Below are positions 1-7,497 of a stretch of 7,499 nucleotides of DNA, one piece after another (positions within the stretch are counted from its first letter, which is position 1; each line of letters starts with the position of its first letter). Made by a program: the position numbers and the translations under genes. The notes beneath the pieces were generated by a model that had not been told where the DNA came from, did no database searches, and was given only the letters and a program-made list of their open reading frames with translations. This DNA comes from an uncultured Porphyromonadaceae bacterium (GTDB taxonomy: Bacteria > Bacteroidota > Bacteroidia > Bacteroidales > Muribaculaceae): contig CAMWRO010000144.1 of NCBI GenBank assembly GCA_947176615.1, positions 1 through 7,499 of the forward strand, in the 5' to 3' direction.

Positions 1-2
1 CC

Positions 3-659
3 TTGCTGACATCGATAGGCAGCGGAATATGCGGAGCCGCCGCCGTGCTCGGCGCCGAGTCGACGATTCAGACAAAACCCTACAAGACAGCCGTGGCTGT
101 GGCGACAGTTGTTATTTTCGGAACCATATCAATGTTCATATACCCGATAGCCTATCGCGCGGGAATTCTTGGTCTGACGCCTGACGAGATGGGTATTTAT
201 GCCGGGTCGACACTTCACGAGGTCGCCCATGCCGTCGGGGCGGGTAACGCTATGGGGACAGAGATTTCCAATGTCTCCATAATCGTCAAGATGATTCGCG
301 TCATGCTTCTTGTCCCCGTGCTGCTCATCCTCGGCTGGTGGGTTGCCGCCAATGCCCGCAAAGGAGCCGCTGATGGTGCCAAGGGAGGCAAGGTGGCCAT
401 TCCGTGGTTTGCCGTCGGGTTCCTTGTTGTGATAGGGTTCAATTCACTCGACCTTCTCCCTGCCGGCGTTGTAGACGCGATCAATTATATTGATACATTC
501 CTTCTCACGATGGCAATGGTAGCGCTCGGTGCCGAGACAAGCATTGACAAGTTTAAAAAGGCAGGCCCCAAACCTTTTATCCTTGCCTTCATCCTCTATA
601 TCTGGCTCCTCGGTGGCGGTTACCTTCTCTCCCGTTACCTCGCGCCGGTATTGCTTTAA
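3..659 (+). CDS. YeiH-family putative sulfate exporter family transporter, 5'-truncated
   Basis: This is the C-terminal 218 residues of a polytopic inner-membrane protein of the YeiH/UPF0324 family (conserved hypothetical 698), often named 'putative sulfate exporter'; the real substrate is poorly established. The glycine-rich SIGSGICGAAAVLGAES stretch (residues 4-20) resembles the family's conserved intramembrane SICG motif. A conserved-looking hydrophilic segment with STLHEVAHAVGAG lies at residues 69-81. Hydrophobic segments lie at about residues 29-49, 97-116, 131-148, 160-177 and 190-209. Family members are usually about 330-350 residues, so roughly a third is missing beyond the left edge. 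The reading frame stays open to the edge, so the TTG at position 3 is probably an internal leucine codon, not a start. The TAA stop lies 20 bp before der, suggesting co-transcription. Family assignment is fairly firm; transport of sulfate or sulfite is only a family-level label. Confidence 0.85.
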   Translation: MLTSIGSGICGAAAVLGAESTIQTKPYKTAVAVATVVIFGTISMFIYPIAYRAGILGLTPDEMGIYAGSTLHEVAHAVGAGNAMGTEISNVSIIVKMIRVMLLVPVLLILGWWVAANARKGAADGAKGGKVAIPWFAVGFLVVIGFNSLDLLPAGVVDAINYIDTFLLTMAMVALGAETSIDKFKKAGPKPFILAFILYIWLLGGGYLLSRYLAPVLL

Positions 660-679
660 TAACATAATCTCAGAGAATT

Positions 680-1999
680 ATGGGACAAATGATTGCTATA
701 GTCGGCCGCCCCAACGTGGGCAAGTCGACACTGTTTAACCGCCTGACCCAGTCGCGCACAGCGATTGTCGATGATACTGCGGGTACGACCCGTGACCGCC
801 AGTATGGCAAAGTCGACTGGAACGGCAAGGAATTTTCAATCGTCGATACCGGCGGTTGGGTAGTGAACTCCGAGGACGTCTTTGAATCGGAAATCAACAA
901 GCAGGTGAAACTTGCTATCGAGCAGGCCGACGAAATCCTTTTCGTGGTCGATGCCATGAACGGGGTTACTGACCTTGACGACCAAGTGGCGCAGATCTTG
1001 CGCCGGTCAACCAAACCGGTTCTCCTTGTGGCCAATAAAGTCGATGCAGGTGACAGTATCTACAATATCGCCGAGTTTTACAGTCTGGGCCTCGGTGACC
1101 CCTACGGAGTATCGGCTGTCAGCGGTTACGGCACAGGCGATCTCCTTGACGAAGTGGTCAGAAAACTGCCTGAAAAAGATGACGAGGAGGCCGAGTACTT
1201 GGAAAACATCCCCAAGTTCTGCATCGTAGGCCGTCCCAACGCCGGAAAATCATCACTGATTAATGCGTTTATCGACGAAGACCGTCACATCGTCACTGAC
1301 ATTGCAGGAACGACACGCGACAGCATCTATACGCGCTACAACAAGTTTGGCTTTGACTTCTACCTTGTCGATACAGCCGGTATCCGCAAGAAAAACAAAG
1401 TGAACGAGGATATTGAATACTATTCGGTAATCCGCTCCATACGCGCCATCGAGGCCAGCGACGTGTGCATCCTCATGATTGACGCCACCCGCGGCATCGA
1501 GGCACAGGACGTGGCCATTTTCTCGCTCATCCAGCGCAACAAGAAAGGACTCGTGGTGGTGGTCAACAAGTGGGATCTCGTTCAGGACAAGTCGCAAACG
1601 GCAATCAGCACCTATGAAAATGCCATCCGCGAGCGGTTTGCCCCCTTCACCGACTTCCCGATTATATTCGCGTCGGCACTCACCAAGCAGCGCATTTTCA
1701 AGGTAATCGAGACCTCTGTCGAGGTGTATAAGAACCGGGAGCGTGTCATCCCGACCTCGCAGCTCAACACCGTGCTGCAGGAAGACATCGCCGCCTACCC
1801 GCCGCCTGCCAACAAGGGAAAATATATCAAAATCAAGTATATCACCATGTTGAAAGGCTCGCCTATACCCACGTTTATCTTCTTCTGCAACCTCCCGCAG
1901 TGGGTCAAGGAGCCCTACCGCCGCTATCTCGAAAACAAGATTCGCGAGCACTGGGACTTCCACGGCACCCCCATCAACGTCTTCATGCGCGAGAAATAA
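680..1999 (+). CDS. der: Ribosome biogenesis GTPase Der (EngA), complete
   Basis: Der is an essential cytoplasmic GTPase with two tandem G domains that acts in maturation of the 50S ribosomal subunit. All expected motifs are present in this 439-residue protein. G domain 1 has the P-loop GRPNVGKST (9-17), DTGG (56-59), NKVD (119-122) and an SA pair (145-146). G domain 2 has GRPNAGKSS (184-192), DTAG (231-234), NKWD (296-299) and an SA pair (332-333). Both domains carry the AGTTRD switch I motif (34-39 and 209-214). An acidic linker (about 165-175) joins them, and a KH-like RNA-binding domain follows (about 355-439, with NLPQWVKEPYRRYLENKIRE). Length is normal for the family. The ATG at 680 gives the usual short leader before the first G domain; the ATG at 689 is a less likely start. 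The 20 bp upstream is AT-rich with no Shine-Dalgarno, common in Bacteroidota. It probably shares a transcript with the upstream YeiH-like gene and ends at the hairpin 4 bp after its stop. Confidence 0.97.
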   Translation: MGQMIAIVGRPNVGKSTLFNRLTQSRTAIVDDTAGTTRDRQYGKVDWNGKEFSIVDTGGWVVNSEDVFESEINKQVKLAIEQADEILFVVDAMNGVTDLDDQVAQILRRSTKPVLLVANKVDAGDSIYNIAEFYSLGLGDPYGVSAVSGYGTGDLLDEVVRKLPEKDDEEAEYLENIPKFCIVGRPNAGKSSLINAFIDEDRHIVTDIAGTTRDSIYTRYNKFGFDFYLVDTAGIRKKNKVNEDIEYYSVIRSIRAIEASDVCILMIDATRGIEAQDVAIFSLIQRNKKGLVVVVNKWDLVQDKSQTAISTYENAIRERFAPFTDFPIIFASALTKQRIFKVIETSVEVYKNRERVIPTSQLNTVLQEDIAAYPPPANKGKYIKIKYITMLKGSPIPTFIFFCNLPQWVKEPYRRYLENKIREHWDFHGTPINVFMREK

Positions 2000-2003
2000 A
2001 ATA

Positions 2004-2060
2004 GACTATATAACGAAGGTGCCGGAAGTTTTACTCCCGGCACCTTCGTTATATATAGTC
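2004..2060. terminator. Long hairpin between convergent genes, probable bidirectional terminator
   Basis: The left arm (2004-2025, 22 nt) is complementary to the right arm (2037-2060, 24 nt) apart from a 2-nt AT bulge, around an 11-nt loop. The inner stem is GC-rich (GAAGGTGCCGG pairing with CCGGCACCTTC) and the outer stem is AU-rich. It begins 4 bp after the der stop and ends 14 bp before the stop of the minus-strand gene, the usual place for a terminator shared by convergent transcripts. A plus-strand T-run (about 2069-2073) lies some 8 nt beyond the stem, so it is not a perfect intrinsic terminator in that direction. On the minus strand the stem is followed almost at once by TATTTTATTTCTC (2003 downwards), which is T-rich. 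The structure is seen directly; its function is inferred. Confidence 0.82.
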
Positions 2061-2074
2061 GCGTCAAATTTTTA

Positions 2075-4729
2075 TCACGGCACCCTGATTTTAATCACGC
2101 TGTCATCAATCTTGACGATGTATATTCCCGGGGCGATATTGAGCAGATGGTTTTCAGCCGGTATTTCGCCATTGAACAGCTTTATGCCGTCAAGAGACCA
2201 GATTGACGCGTTTCGTCCATAACCGCCATTGAATCTGATACCGCTGCTTTCAGCAGTGACGTGACACATTTTTATCTCGGTGTCATTTATTGCCGAGTAG
2301 GGGGTGGAGATGAAAAGATTGGATTTTATAGTATTATCGTATAAATTTATATAGTCAACGTTTGCCTGATATGAGTGGCTTATCGTCGGGTCGGTATAGA
2401 TGTCTTTGAATTCGCCCGGATCAATCCCGTACTCTCCGTTGTCAGTGGTATCGTAATAAGTCAGACCTTTGCCATCGACATACAGGGAGATGCGGTAATG
2501 GTAAATGTCGGATGGTGGAGTCCATCTCAGCACCGTTCCGTCAGCCTCAGATACTCCACAAAGGTCGGTTACACCCGGCAACTGGGAAATATCTGTTACA
2601 GTCGTTATGGAAAGCGTGCTTTCAGGTCCTACACCGTAATGGTTGTGAAAACGCAGCCTGATGTCATTATGCGGATTGTCTTTACGAAATGCCAGCGAGT
2701 AGGTTTTAGGAGGAATAATGCCAAGGAGTTCAGGAGCCCCGAGTATTGTCTCCCATTCGTCGTTTCGTGCGGACATTTCCACACAGGTGAGGTTTTCAAT
2801 CGGTCGGCCTTCAACATCAGACAGCGGATATTCGTAGGTCATTTGCGATCTTCCGATATATTCAGAGGGGAAATGCTGGTTTTCCTGACTGAGCCATATT
2901 CTCATGATATCGAAATCAACTCTTTCGGGTACTCTCGACGGGTCATCCTCTACAATTTCGATGCATTCAAACATTAGGTTGGCTATGGTCTGTGGAACCG
3001 GGGAATTGATGCCGAGATGATAAATCCCCGATTCTTCGACTTGCAGGTCTATGTGATAAGGCTGATGCATGGCTTGTGTGGTCGGGGAATAGGGCAACAG
3101 TTCCATATTCATCGCCGACGGGTTCATCTGCTTTCCAAGCATTACCTTGAATCCGGGATTATTGTCTTTCCCGTAGTTTGTTCCGTAATTATTTTTCCAA
3201 GTTCCGAGATAAACATGGTATTTCTGTCCGGCTACAAGGCTGATGCCTCCCGATATAAACCAGTCGTCGCACACTTCGTCTCCTCGGCTGAAATATCCGA
3301 TTAAAGAACCGTCCATAAGCCATTTTGTACCGTCACCGTTTTCGTCATACAGGGTATGGAAATACTCATATCCATCGGAGAATTTTAGTCGGCAAGGAAC
3401 GTTCAGTACGCCTGAAACTGCTTTGTTGGACAGAGTAGTCTTGCCTTGAACACCGTTGCAATATGCTGACACGGCATATTGATGTGTCACGATGTCTTCA
3501 CTATTGTTGTGTAGCGGAGTCGAGAAAGCGGTTACTTTAAGTTGGTCAGCGACGATGGTGTTGTCGGTCAAGTCGGTAACCCGGTATGTGAGTCTGTCGG
3601 GGTCGATGTAGCCGTCAAACCAAGCATGCTCAACCGGGTCCCATGACAATGACAAGGTTGAGTAGTCATGGGAAAGATGCAGATTGGAAATACCGTCGAG
3701 TTGTCCCGGACCGATATAACGGGTGTGGCGAACAGGGGATGAGTTTTCACATTTCACGCTGATGGTATATAATCCCGGTGACGGAACTGTCAGATCGGTC
3801 ACAACATCCTCTCCACTCGTGGCTTTGCCCGATTTACAGACGGTGTTGTTAATGGAGACAGTATAATCAAGCATACGGTTCAAGACCGTGCCTGACAAAT
3901 CTTTCTCAGGAAGGGTGAAACTGAGTTCTCCGACCGTAGATTCTTTCACAAACGATGCCTTTAAGTCGGTTGGGGGCATAGGAGTTGAATCTTTTTCAGG
4001 TAAAACATCAAGAATACCCAGAACTTCTATTCCCGGGACGGGATCAAGCTGTTTTGTGATTCCCTTGTCAATGTCATCGACGTTGACGGTGTATATCGCA
4101 CTGGGATAATAAGATGATGGTGCGACTGAATAAACCAACTTGGAATCACTGTCATAAAAAGCCGATGTCAGAGAAATGTCACCGATATTCCCTATGGCGA
4201 AAAATTCTTTTGTGACGGTATCGATTAAATAGACATCCCCGTTTTCGGTGAAGACAACCGGCTCGTCGGATGAAAGCGCGGATAATGCGACCGGGGTTAT
4301 CGAATCGGCAAGGGGAAATAAGACTTCAATGCCATTTTTGTCAGCATCTAAAGCCGCAAAGTGGCAGGTGTCGTTTTTGTCTCTCAAAATCATGTAGATA
4401 CCCAATCCGTCATGGCTGGAACATAGCGATACCGGTACCCATTCGTTGCCAAGGGGTATTTCCCTCACGATTTTGTATCCGTCGGTCTCATAGACGGAAA
4501 CAATGTCATCGGTAGCTGTGACAAATCTGTCGCCTGCTCCGGTTGCTGTCCTTACATTCCGGAAAGACTCCATCTCTATTATCAGAGATTTCTTGCCGGA
4601 GTCAATGTCAAGACGGTACAGACCGGTTTTAGCTCCTTTTCCGAGACACAATATTTCAGTAGCGAGACTTTGGTTGCAAAGAGACAGGATGGCCGCTGCC
4701 GATATTGAAAGAATAGTTTTTAATTTCAT
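2075..4729 (-). CDS. Exported Fn3 / choice-of-anchor-J-like multidomain protein with T9SS-like C-terminal domain
   Basis: This 884-residue exported protein has no recognisable catalytic domain. Residues 1-23 form a Sec signal peptide (KLK, a hydrophobic core, probable cleavage after SLA at 21-23). Residues 24 to about 245 are short beta-strand-like repeats with alternating sensor-like phrases (LYRLDIDSG, VYLIDTVTKEFFAIG, IYTVNVDD), suggesting a beta-propeller-like fold. Fn3-like domains follow at about 250-338 and 345-440. Residues about 441-595 resemble a choice-of-anchor J/cleaved-adhesin jelly roll (DDWFISGGISLVAGQKYHVY at 488-507; ESGIYHLGIN at 566-575). Two further Fn3-like domains lie at about 600-712 and 717-812. 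The last 70 residues (SIWSLDGIKLFNG, then IAPGIYIVKI and a basic end) resemble a T9SS type A sorting domain. It is probably secreted or displayed on the cell surface for adhesion or glycan/protein binding; the ligand is unknown. The ATG at 4729 is chosen because it gives a perfect signal peptide; no Shine-Dalgarno precedes it. It lies 30 bp after its upstream paralogue and is probably co-transcribed with it. Confidence 0.85.
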   Translation of the reverse strand: MKLKTILSISAAAILSLCNQSLATEILCLGKGAKTGLYRLDIDSGKKSLIIEMESFRNVRTATGAGDRFVTATDDIVSVYETDGYKIVREIPLGNEWVPVSLCSSHDGLGIYMILRDKNDTCHFAALDADKNGIEVLFPLADSITPVALSALSSDEPVVFTENGDVYLIDTVTKEFFAIGNIGDISLTSAFYDSDSKLVYSVAPSSYYPSAIYTVNVDDIDKGITKQLDPVPGIEVLGILDVLPEKDSTPMPPTDLKASFVKESTVGELSFTLPEKDLSGTVLNRMLDYTVSINNTVCKSGKATSGEDVVTDLTVPSPGLYTISVKCENSSPVRHTRYIGPGQLDGISNLHLSHDYSTLSLSWDPVEHAWFDGYIDPDRLTYRVTDLTDNTIVADQLKVTAFSTPLHNNSEDIVTHQYAVSAYCNGVQGKTTLSNKAVSGVLNVPCRLKFSDGYEYFHTLYDENGDGTKWLMDGSLIGYFSRGDEVCDDWFISGGISLVAGQKYHVYLGTWKNNYGTNYGKDNNPGFKVMLGKQMNPSAMNMELLPYSPTTQAMHQPYHIDLQVEESGIYHLGINSPVPQTIANLMFECIEIVEDDPSRVPERVDFDIMRIWLSQENQHFPSEYIGRSQMTYEYPLSDVEGRPIENLTCVEMSARNDEWETILGAPELLGIIPPKTYSLAFRKDNPHNDIRLRFHNHYGVGPESTLSITTVTDISQLPGVTDLCGVSEADGTVLRWTPPSDIYHYRISLYVDGKGLTYYDTTDNGEYGIDPGEFKDIYTDPTISHSYQANVDYINLYDNTIKSNLFISTPYSAINDTEIKMCHVTAESSGIRFNGGYGRNASIWSLDGIKLFNGEIPAENHLLNIAPGIYIVKIDDSVIKIRVP

Positions 4730-4759
4730 GTAGTGGAGAGTGTTAGGGAGAAGTCCGAT

Positions 4760-7495
4760 TTATTTAACAATCACTTTGACAGTTTTGCCCGAAACGGTTA
4801 CGAGATAGAATCCCGGGGCGATATTTATTGAAAAGCCATTGTTGTCAATGATTCCGCTGAAAATTCTATAGCCGTTCAGCGAGGTAATTTCGACAATTTC
4901 TCCGTCGGCGTTTTCAATTGAGATGCAATTGTTGCCGGTTGACACTCTGACAAGATTACCGGAGTCAGAGATATTGTCGATGCCCGAATAAGGCCGTGAA
5001 ATGAATGTCGCGGGAGTTGTGGACTGTTTGGTATAGCTGTCTACAAGATACCTTGTGCTGATTTTGTATTCGTGGGCGACGGAAGTATCCATATCCGGTA
5101 TCCAATAACCGCTGTCTTCACCGTCGGCATAGGCTGACGGCACTTCTGTCGCGTCAAAAGTATTGCGATACAGAGATGCCACACAAGTCCCGTCACGCTC
5201 GATGTCGACAATGAATGCATAGTCATTTGGAGTAATATCCCAGCTGAGGTTCACTGCATCGGGCGTGGTTTCACCTTTCAGATTGGTGACGGCGGGGAGC
5301 TTGGTGAAATCAGATTGAAAGAACAGCTCTTTTACAAATGGCTCCGATTTACCATACCGGTTATAGGCAGTGACGGCATATTCGTAAAATCCTGTTTCAC
5401 GAACTCTGTTTCCTTCGGTATCGTACGGGGCATAATCGGTGTAAGAAAAAGAAGATTTCATGAACGTGGAATGAACAGGAATGCCGTTTCGGGATGTTAC
5501 AAGCATGGTGCTCTCTTCTATTTCCGGGTCTACACTATCCCAATCAGCGTATATGCAGGCATGCTTTATTGGTGTATAAGTAGCATCGCCAAATAAGATT
5601 GAGATGTCTTCGGGTTTGGAGGGAAGTTTGGAATCATCTTTTTCGACGATGGAAAATTCACGAATAACGAAGACTGAATAATCTGACGGCTTGGCATTAA
5701 GTCCAATCCTGTAAAAGCCGGTTTCGGGAACTGAAAATTCGCTGTAAGCCGGCATTTCGAGGTTATAAACCATGTCAATTCCTTGGGCAATAGTTATAGG
5801 GCTGTCGTTTGTAGAGAATTTTGATATCAAAATGTCAAGGTTATTGACAGCATCATAATATCCGGAATATAGTTTTATGCGGAACATATATTTTTTCCCA
5901 GCCTCAAGTTTTACCGGCCCTGAATAGGCGATACCGTCTTCAGGTTTGTTTTCGTGGCAATAGTAACCGAAGTAATGAGATTCGCGATATAAATTAAATT
6001 GCCATCCTAATTGTTGGCCGAATCTGTCATAAGTCGTTTCCGGCAAGGAAAATCTTGACCGACTTTCCTTTGCAAACGTTTCAACATAAGGAATCGTAGC
6101 GGCACCTGCATTGCAGGTATTTGACCTTGTGTCAACTCCGACATATCCGTTGATTACGGGAGCGACGCTGTAGCTTAACGGGTAAATGCCTTCATCTAAC
6201 GCTATAGGGTCGGAAGTTTCAGTTTCAGTAATATTGTCGGCGATAATGGCATTGTCAGTAAGACGGGTAACGCGATATGTTACCTGACAGTCGTTATCAA
6301 GCGGACTACCATGGTTGTCAAGTGTTACAGGTGTCCAGCTGATTTGAGCTTTCAAATTGTCATGGTCGAGGGTCACACTTTCAATTGTTGCAGGGATGGT
6401 GATGTCGAAGAATACCGACTCACGGAGACGTGTCGACTTCCCGGTCTCATTTTCAGCATAAACGCTTATTGTGGCAATCGTCGGTTTTTCGAAAGTGAGA
6501 GTTTTGTTGACTATGCTCCCCGGTATTGCCGTCCCGGTCGCTACAATATTATTATTGCATGTGACGGTGTAGGAAATCGGGTCGGTTATGTCGGTGTCTC
6601 CACCCTCGGAATAGATTTGGGTAGGGAGATTGAATGAGACCTCGGCGGTCAGTCCCGAAACAGAAACTTTCAAATCTTTTGGCGATTTTGGGAATCCATA
6701 ATAATCGTTGGTCACAACGTCGCTTTTGATTGCACGGAATTTGTAGCCATTTATGCGATTTGAGAAAAAATAAACGTTTTTATCCGACGCATCCTTCTTC
6801 ACGGTTAAAATAGTGGTACCGGAATAGCCGTGATATTTCCTCATGTCACAAGCATACATGATGAAGAACGGTTCTCGGTAATATGCGGCCTGTTGGCCCT
6901 CAATACTTATAGACATTGATGCTGTCTCCCCGGTTTCGGAATCAATTGAATATAATGTATCCGAATTATCGATTCCGGTTAATACATCGTCAATACATAA
7001 CAGGGATGTAAATTCTTTGTCAGGGGTGCAGATTGAGGAAACGGTGTGCTCCTCGATGTCAATCCTTGAAATTTCAGTATGATTCTCCGAGTCGGTAAAA
7101 ATCCCGTAGACACTGTTATCGTTGTTGTTGAATGTCAGTGAGCTGCATGAACTGCCGTAAATGGAAAATGTTTCGACTCGTTCATAGGTGCAGGTTTCGT
7201 AGATATAGAAGGTTGTGGAGTTGGAACCGTCGGTTCCGCTAATGACGAGTCGGTCCTCAGCAAAAGCGGCACATTTGATTTCCATGTCGGGGTAGGGGAT
7301 GGAATAGAGGAGGTCTGTATTGTTACCATTTGAACCTAAAATGTACAGGAACTCTTTTTCAGAGTAGGAATTCTCATCTTCCGCGAGAAATTGGAAGGGA
7401 TAAAACCCTTTGGAACTCTTTAGCGCGGGAATGCGTTTTAACGATTTCTCAGCAGTAGTTGCGGCTGATGTGGAGATTCTGTCTCTTATAAACAT
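4760..7495 (-). CDS. Paralogous exported Fn3 / choice-of-anchor-J-like protein with T9SS-like C-terminal domain, 5' end lost at contig edge
   Basis: This paralogue of the downstream gene has the same domain order (911 residues as read). A beta-propeller-like region spans about 45-265 (LYSIDSETGETASMSI is one repeat-like phrase). Fn3-like domains lie at about 270-363 and 367-465. A choice-of-anchor J/cleaved-adhesin-like domain spans about 466-620 (IPYVETF at 468-474, YSGPVKLEAGKKYMFRI at 524-540, ETGFYRIGLN at 591-600). Two more Fn3-like domains lie at about 624-728 and 732-835. A C-terminal sorting-like domain spans about 836-911 (ITSLNGYRIFSG, then INIAPGFYLVTVSGKTVKVIVK without the signal's exact bounds being certain). 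The apparent start is not credible: residues 1-6 (MFIRDR) are encoded by a near-match to the Tn5/Nextera mosaic end, and the frame stays open to the edge. Genuine coding sequence therefore probably starts at about 7478. Unlike its partner, it shows no signal peptide; one is presumably off-contig. Its stop is 30 bp from the next start, and any promoter must lie beyond the right edge. Ligand and function are unknown. Confidence 0.82.
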   Translation of the reverse strand: MFIRDRISTSAATTAEKSLKRIPALKSSKGFYPFQFLAEDENSYSEKEFLYILGSNGNNTDLLYSIPYPDMEIKCAAFAEDRLVISGTDGSNSTTFYIYETCTYERVETFSIYGSSCSSLTFNNNDNSVYGIFTDSENHTEISRIDIEEHTVSSICTPDKEFTSLLCIDDVLTGIDNSDTLYSIDSETGETASMSISIEGQQAAYYREPFFIMYACDMRKYHGYSGTTILTVKKDASDKNVYFFSNRINGYKFRAIKSDVVTNDYYGFPKSPKDLKVSVSGLTAEVSFNLPTQIYSEGGDTDITDPISYTVTCNNNIVATGTAIPGSIVNKTLTFEKPTIATISVYAENETGKSTRLRESVFFDITIPATIESVTLDHDNLKAQISWTPVTLDNHGSPLDNDCQVTYRVTRLTDNAIIADNITETETSDPIALDEGIYPLSYSVAPVINGYVGVDTRSNTCNAGAATIPYVETFAKESRSRFSLPETTYDRFGQQLGWQFNLYRESHYFGYYCHENKPEDGIAYSGPVKLEAGKKYMFRIKLYSGYYDAVNNLDILISKFSTNDSPITIAQGIDMVYNLEMPAYSEFSVPETGFYRIGLNAKPSDYSVFVIREFSIVEKDDSKLPSKPEDISILFGDATYTPIKHACIYADWDSVDPEIEESTMLVTSRNGIPVHSTFMKSSFSYTDYAPYDTEGNRVRETGFYEYAVTAYNRYGKSEPFVKELFFQSDFTKLPAVTNLKGETTPDAVNLSWDITPNDYAFIVDIERDGTCVASLYRNTFDATEVPSAYADGEDSGYWIPDMDTSVAHEYKISTRYLVDSYTKQSTTPATFISRPYSGIDNISDSGNLVRVSTGNNCISIENADGEIVEITSLNGYRIFSGIIDNNGFSINIAPGFYLVTVSGKTVKVIVK

Positions 7496-7497
7496 AT
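7479..7497 (-). other. Tn5/Nextera mosaic-end-like sequence at contig edge (probable adapter artefact)
   Basis: Read on the minus strand, these 19 bases match the standard transposon mosaic end AGATGTGTATAAGAGACAG at 17 of 19 positions; the two differences are G-to-T changes (plus-strand positions 7496 and 7491). The match lies 2 bp from the right end, in the orientation expected if genomic sequence begins at 7478 after the tag. An untrimmed mosaic end is known to yield artefactual N-termini of the MCIRD type; here it reads MFIRDR. A genuine genomic occurrence cannot be excluded from one contig, but a chance 17/19 match exactly at an end is very unlikely. Confidence 0.85.

Noticed and set aside
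660..679. Independent promoter or Shine-Dalgarno for der
   Set aside because: The 20-bp spacer is AT-rich but holds no convincing promoter elements or purine-rich AGGAGG-like site.
1253..1963. A 236-residue open frame antisense to der
   Set aside because: der is unmistakable on the plus strand with all G motifs; the antisense frame is a by-product of GC-rich codon use.
2375..2977. A 200-residue open frame on the plus strand inside the minus-strand surface-protein gene
   Set aside because: It lies entirely antisense to a gene with a clear signal peptide and domains, shows no recognisable domain, and looks like a shadow frame.
4676..4729. Possible lipoprotein signal (LSLC at residues 15-18 of the 884-residue protein)
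   Set aside because: The residue before the cysteine is leucine, not the small residue of a lipobox, and the cysteine sits inside the hydrophobic core, with a normal SLA cleavage site at residues 21-23. A sorting-type C-terminus also argues against a lipoprotein.
4730..4759. Promoter between the two surface-protein genes
   Set aside because: Only 30 bp separate the genes, with no TAnnTTTG-type Bacteroidota -7 box or TTTG -33 box visible; co-transcription is simpler.
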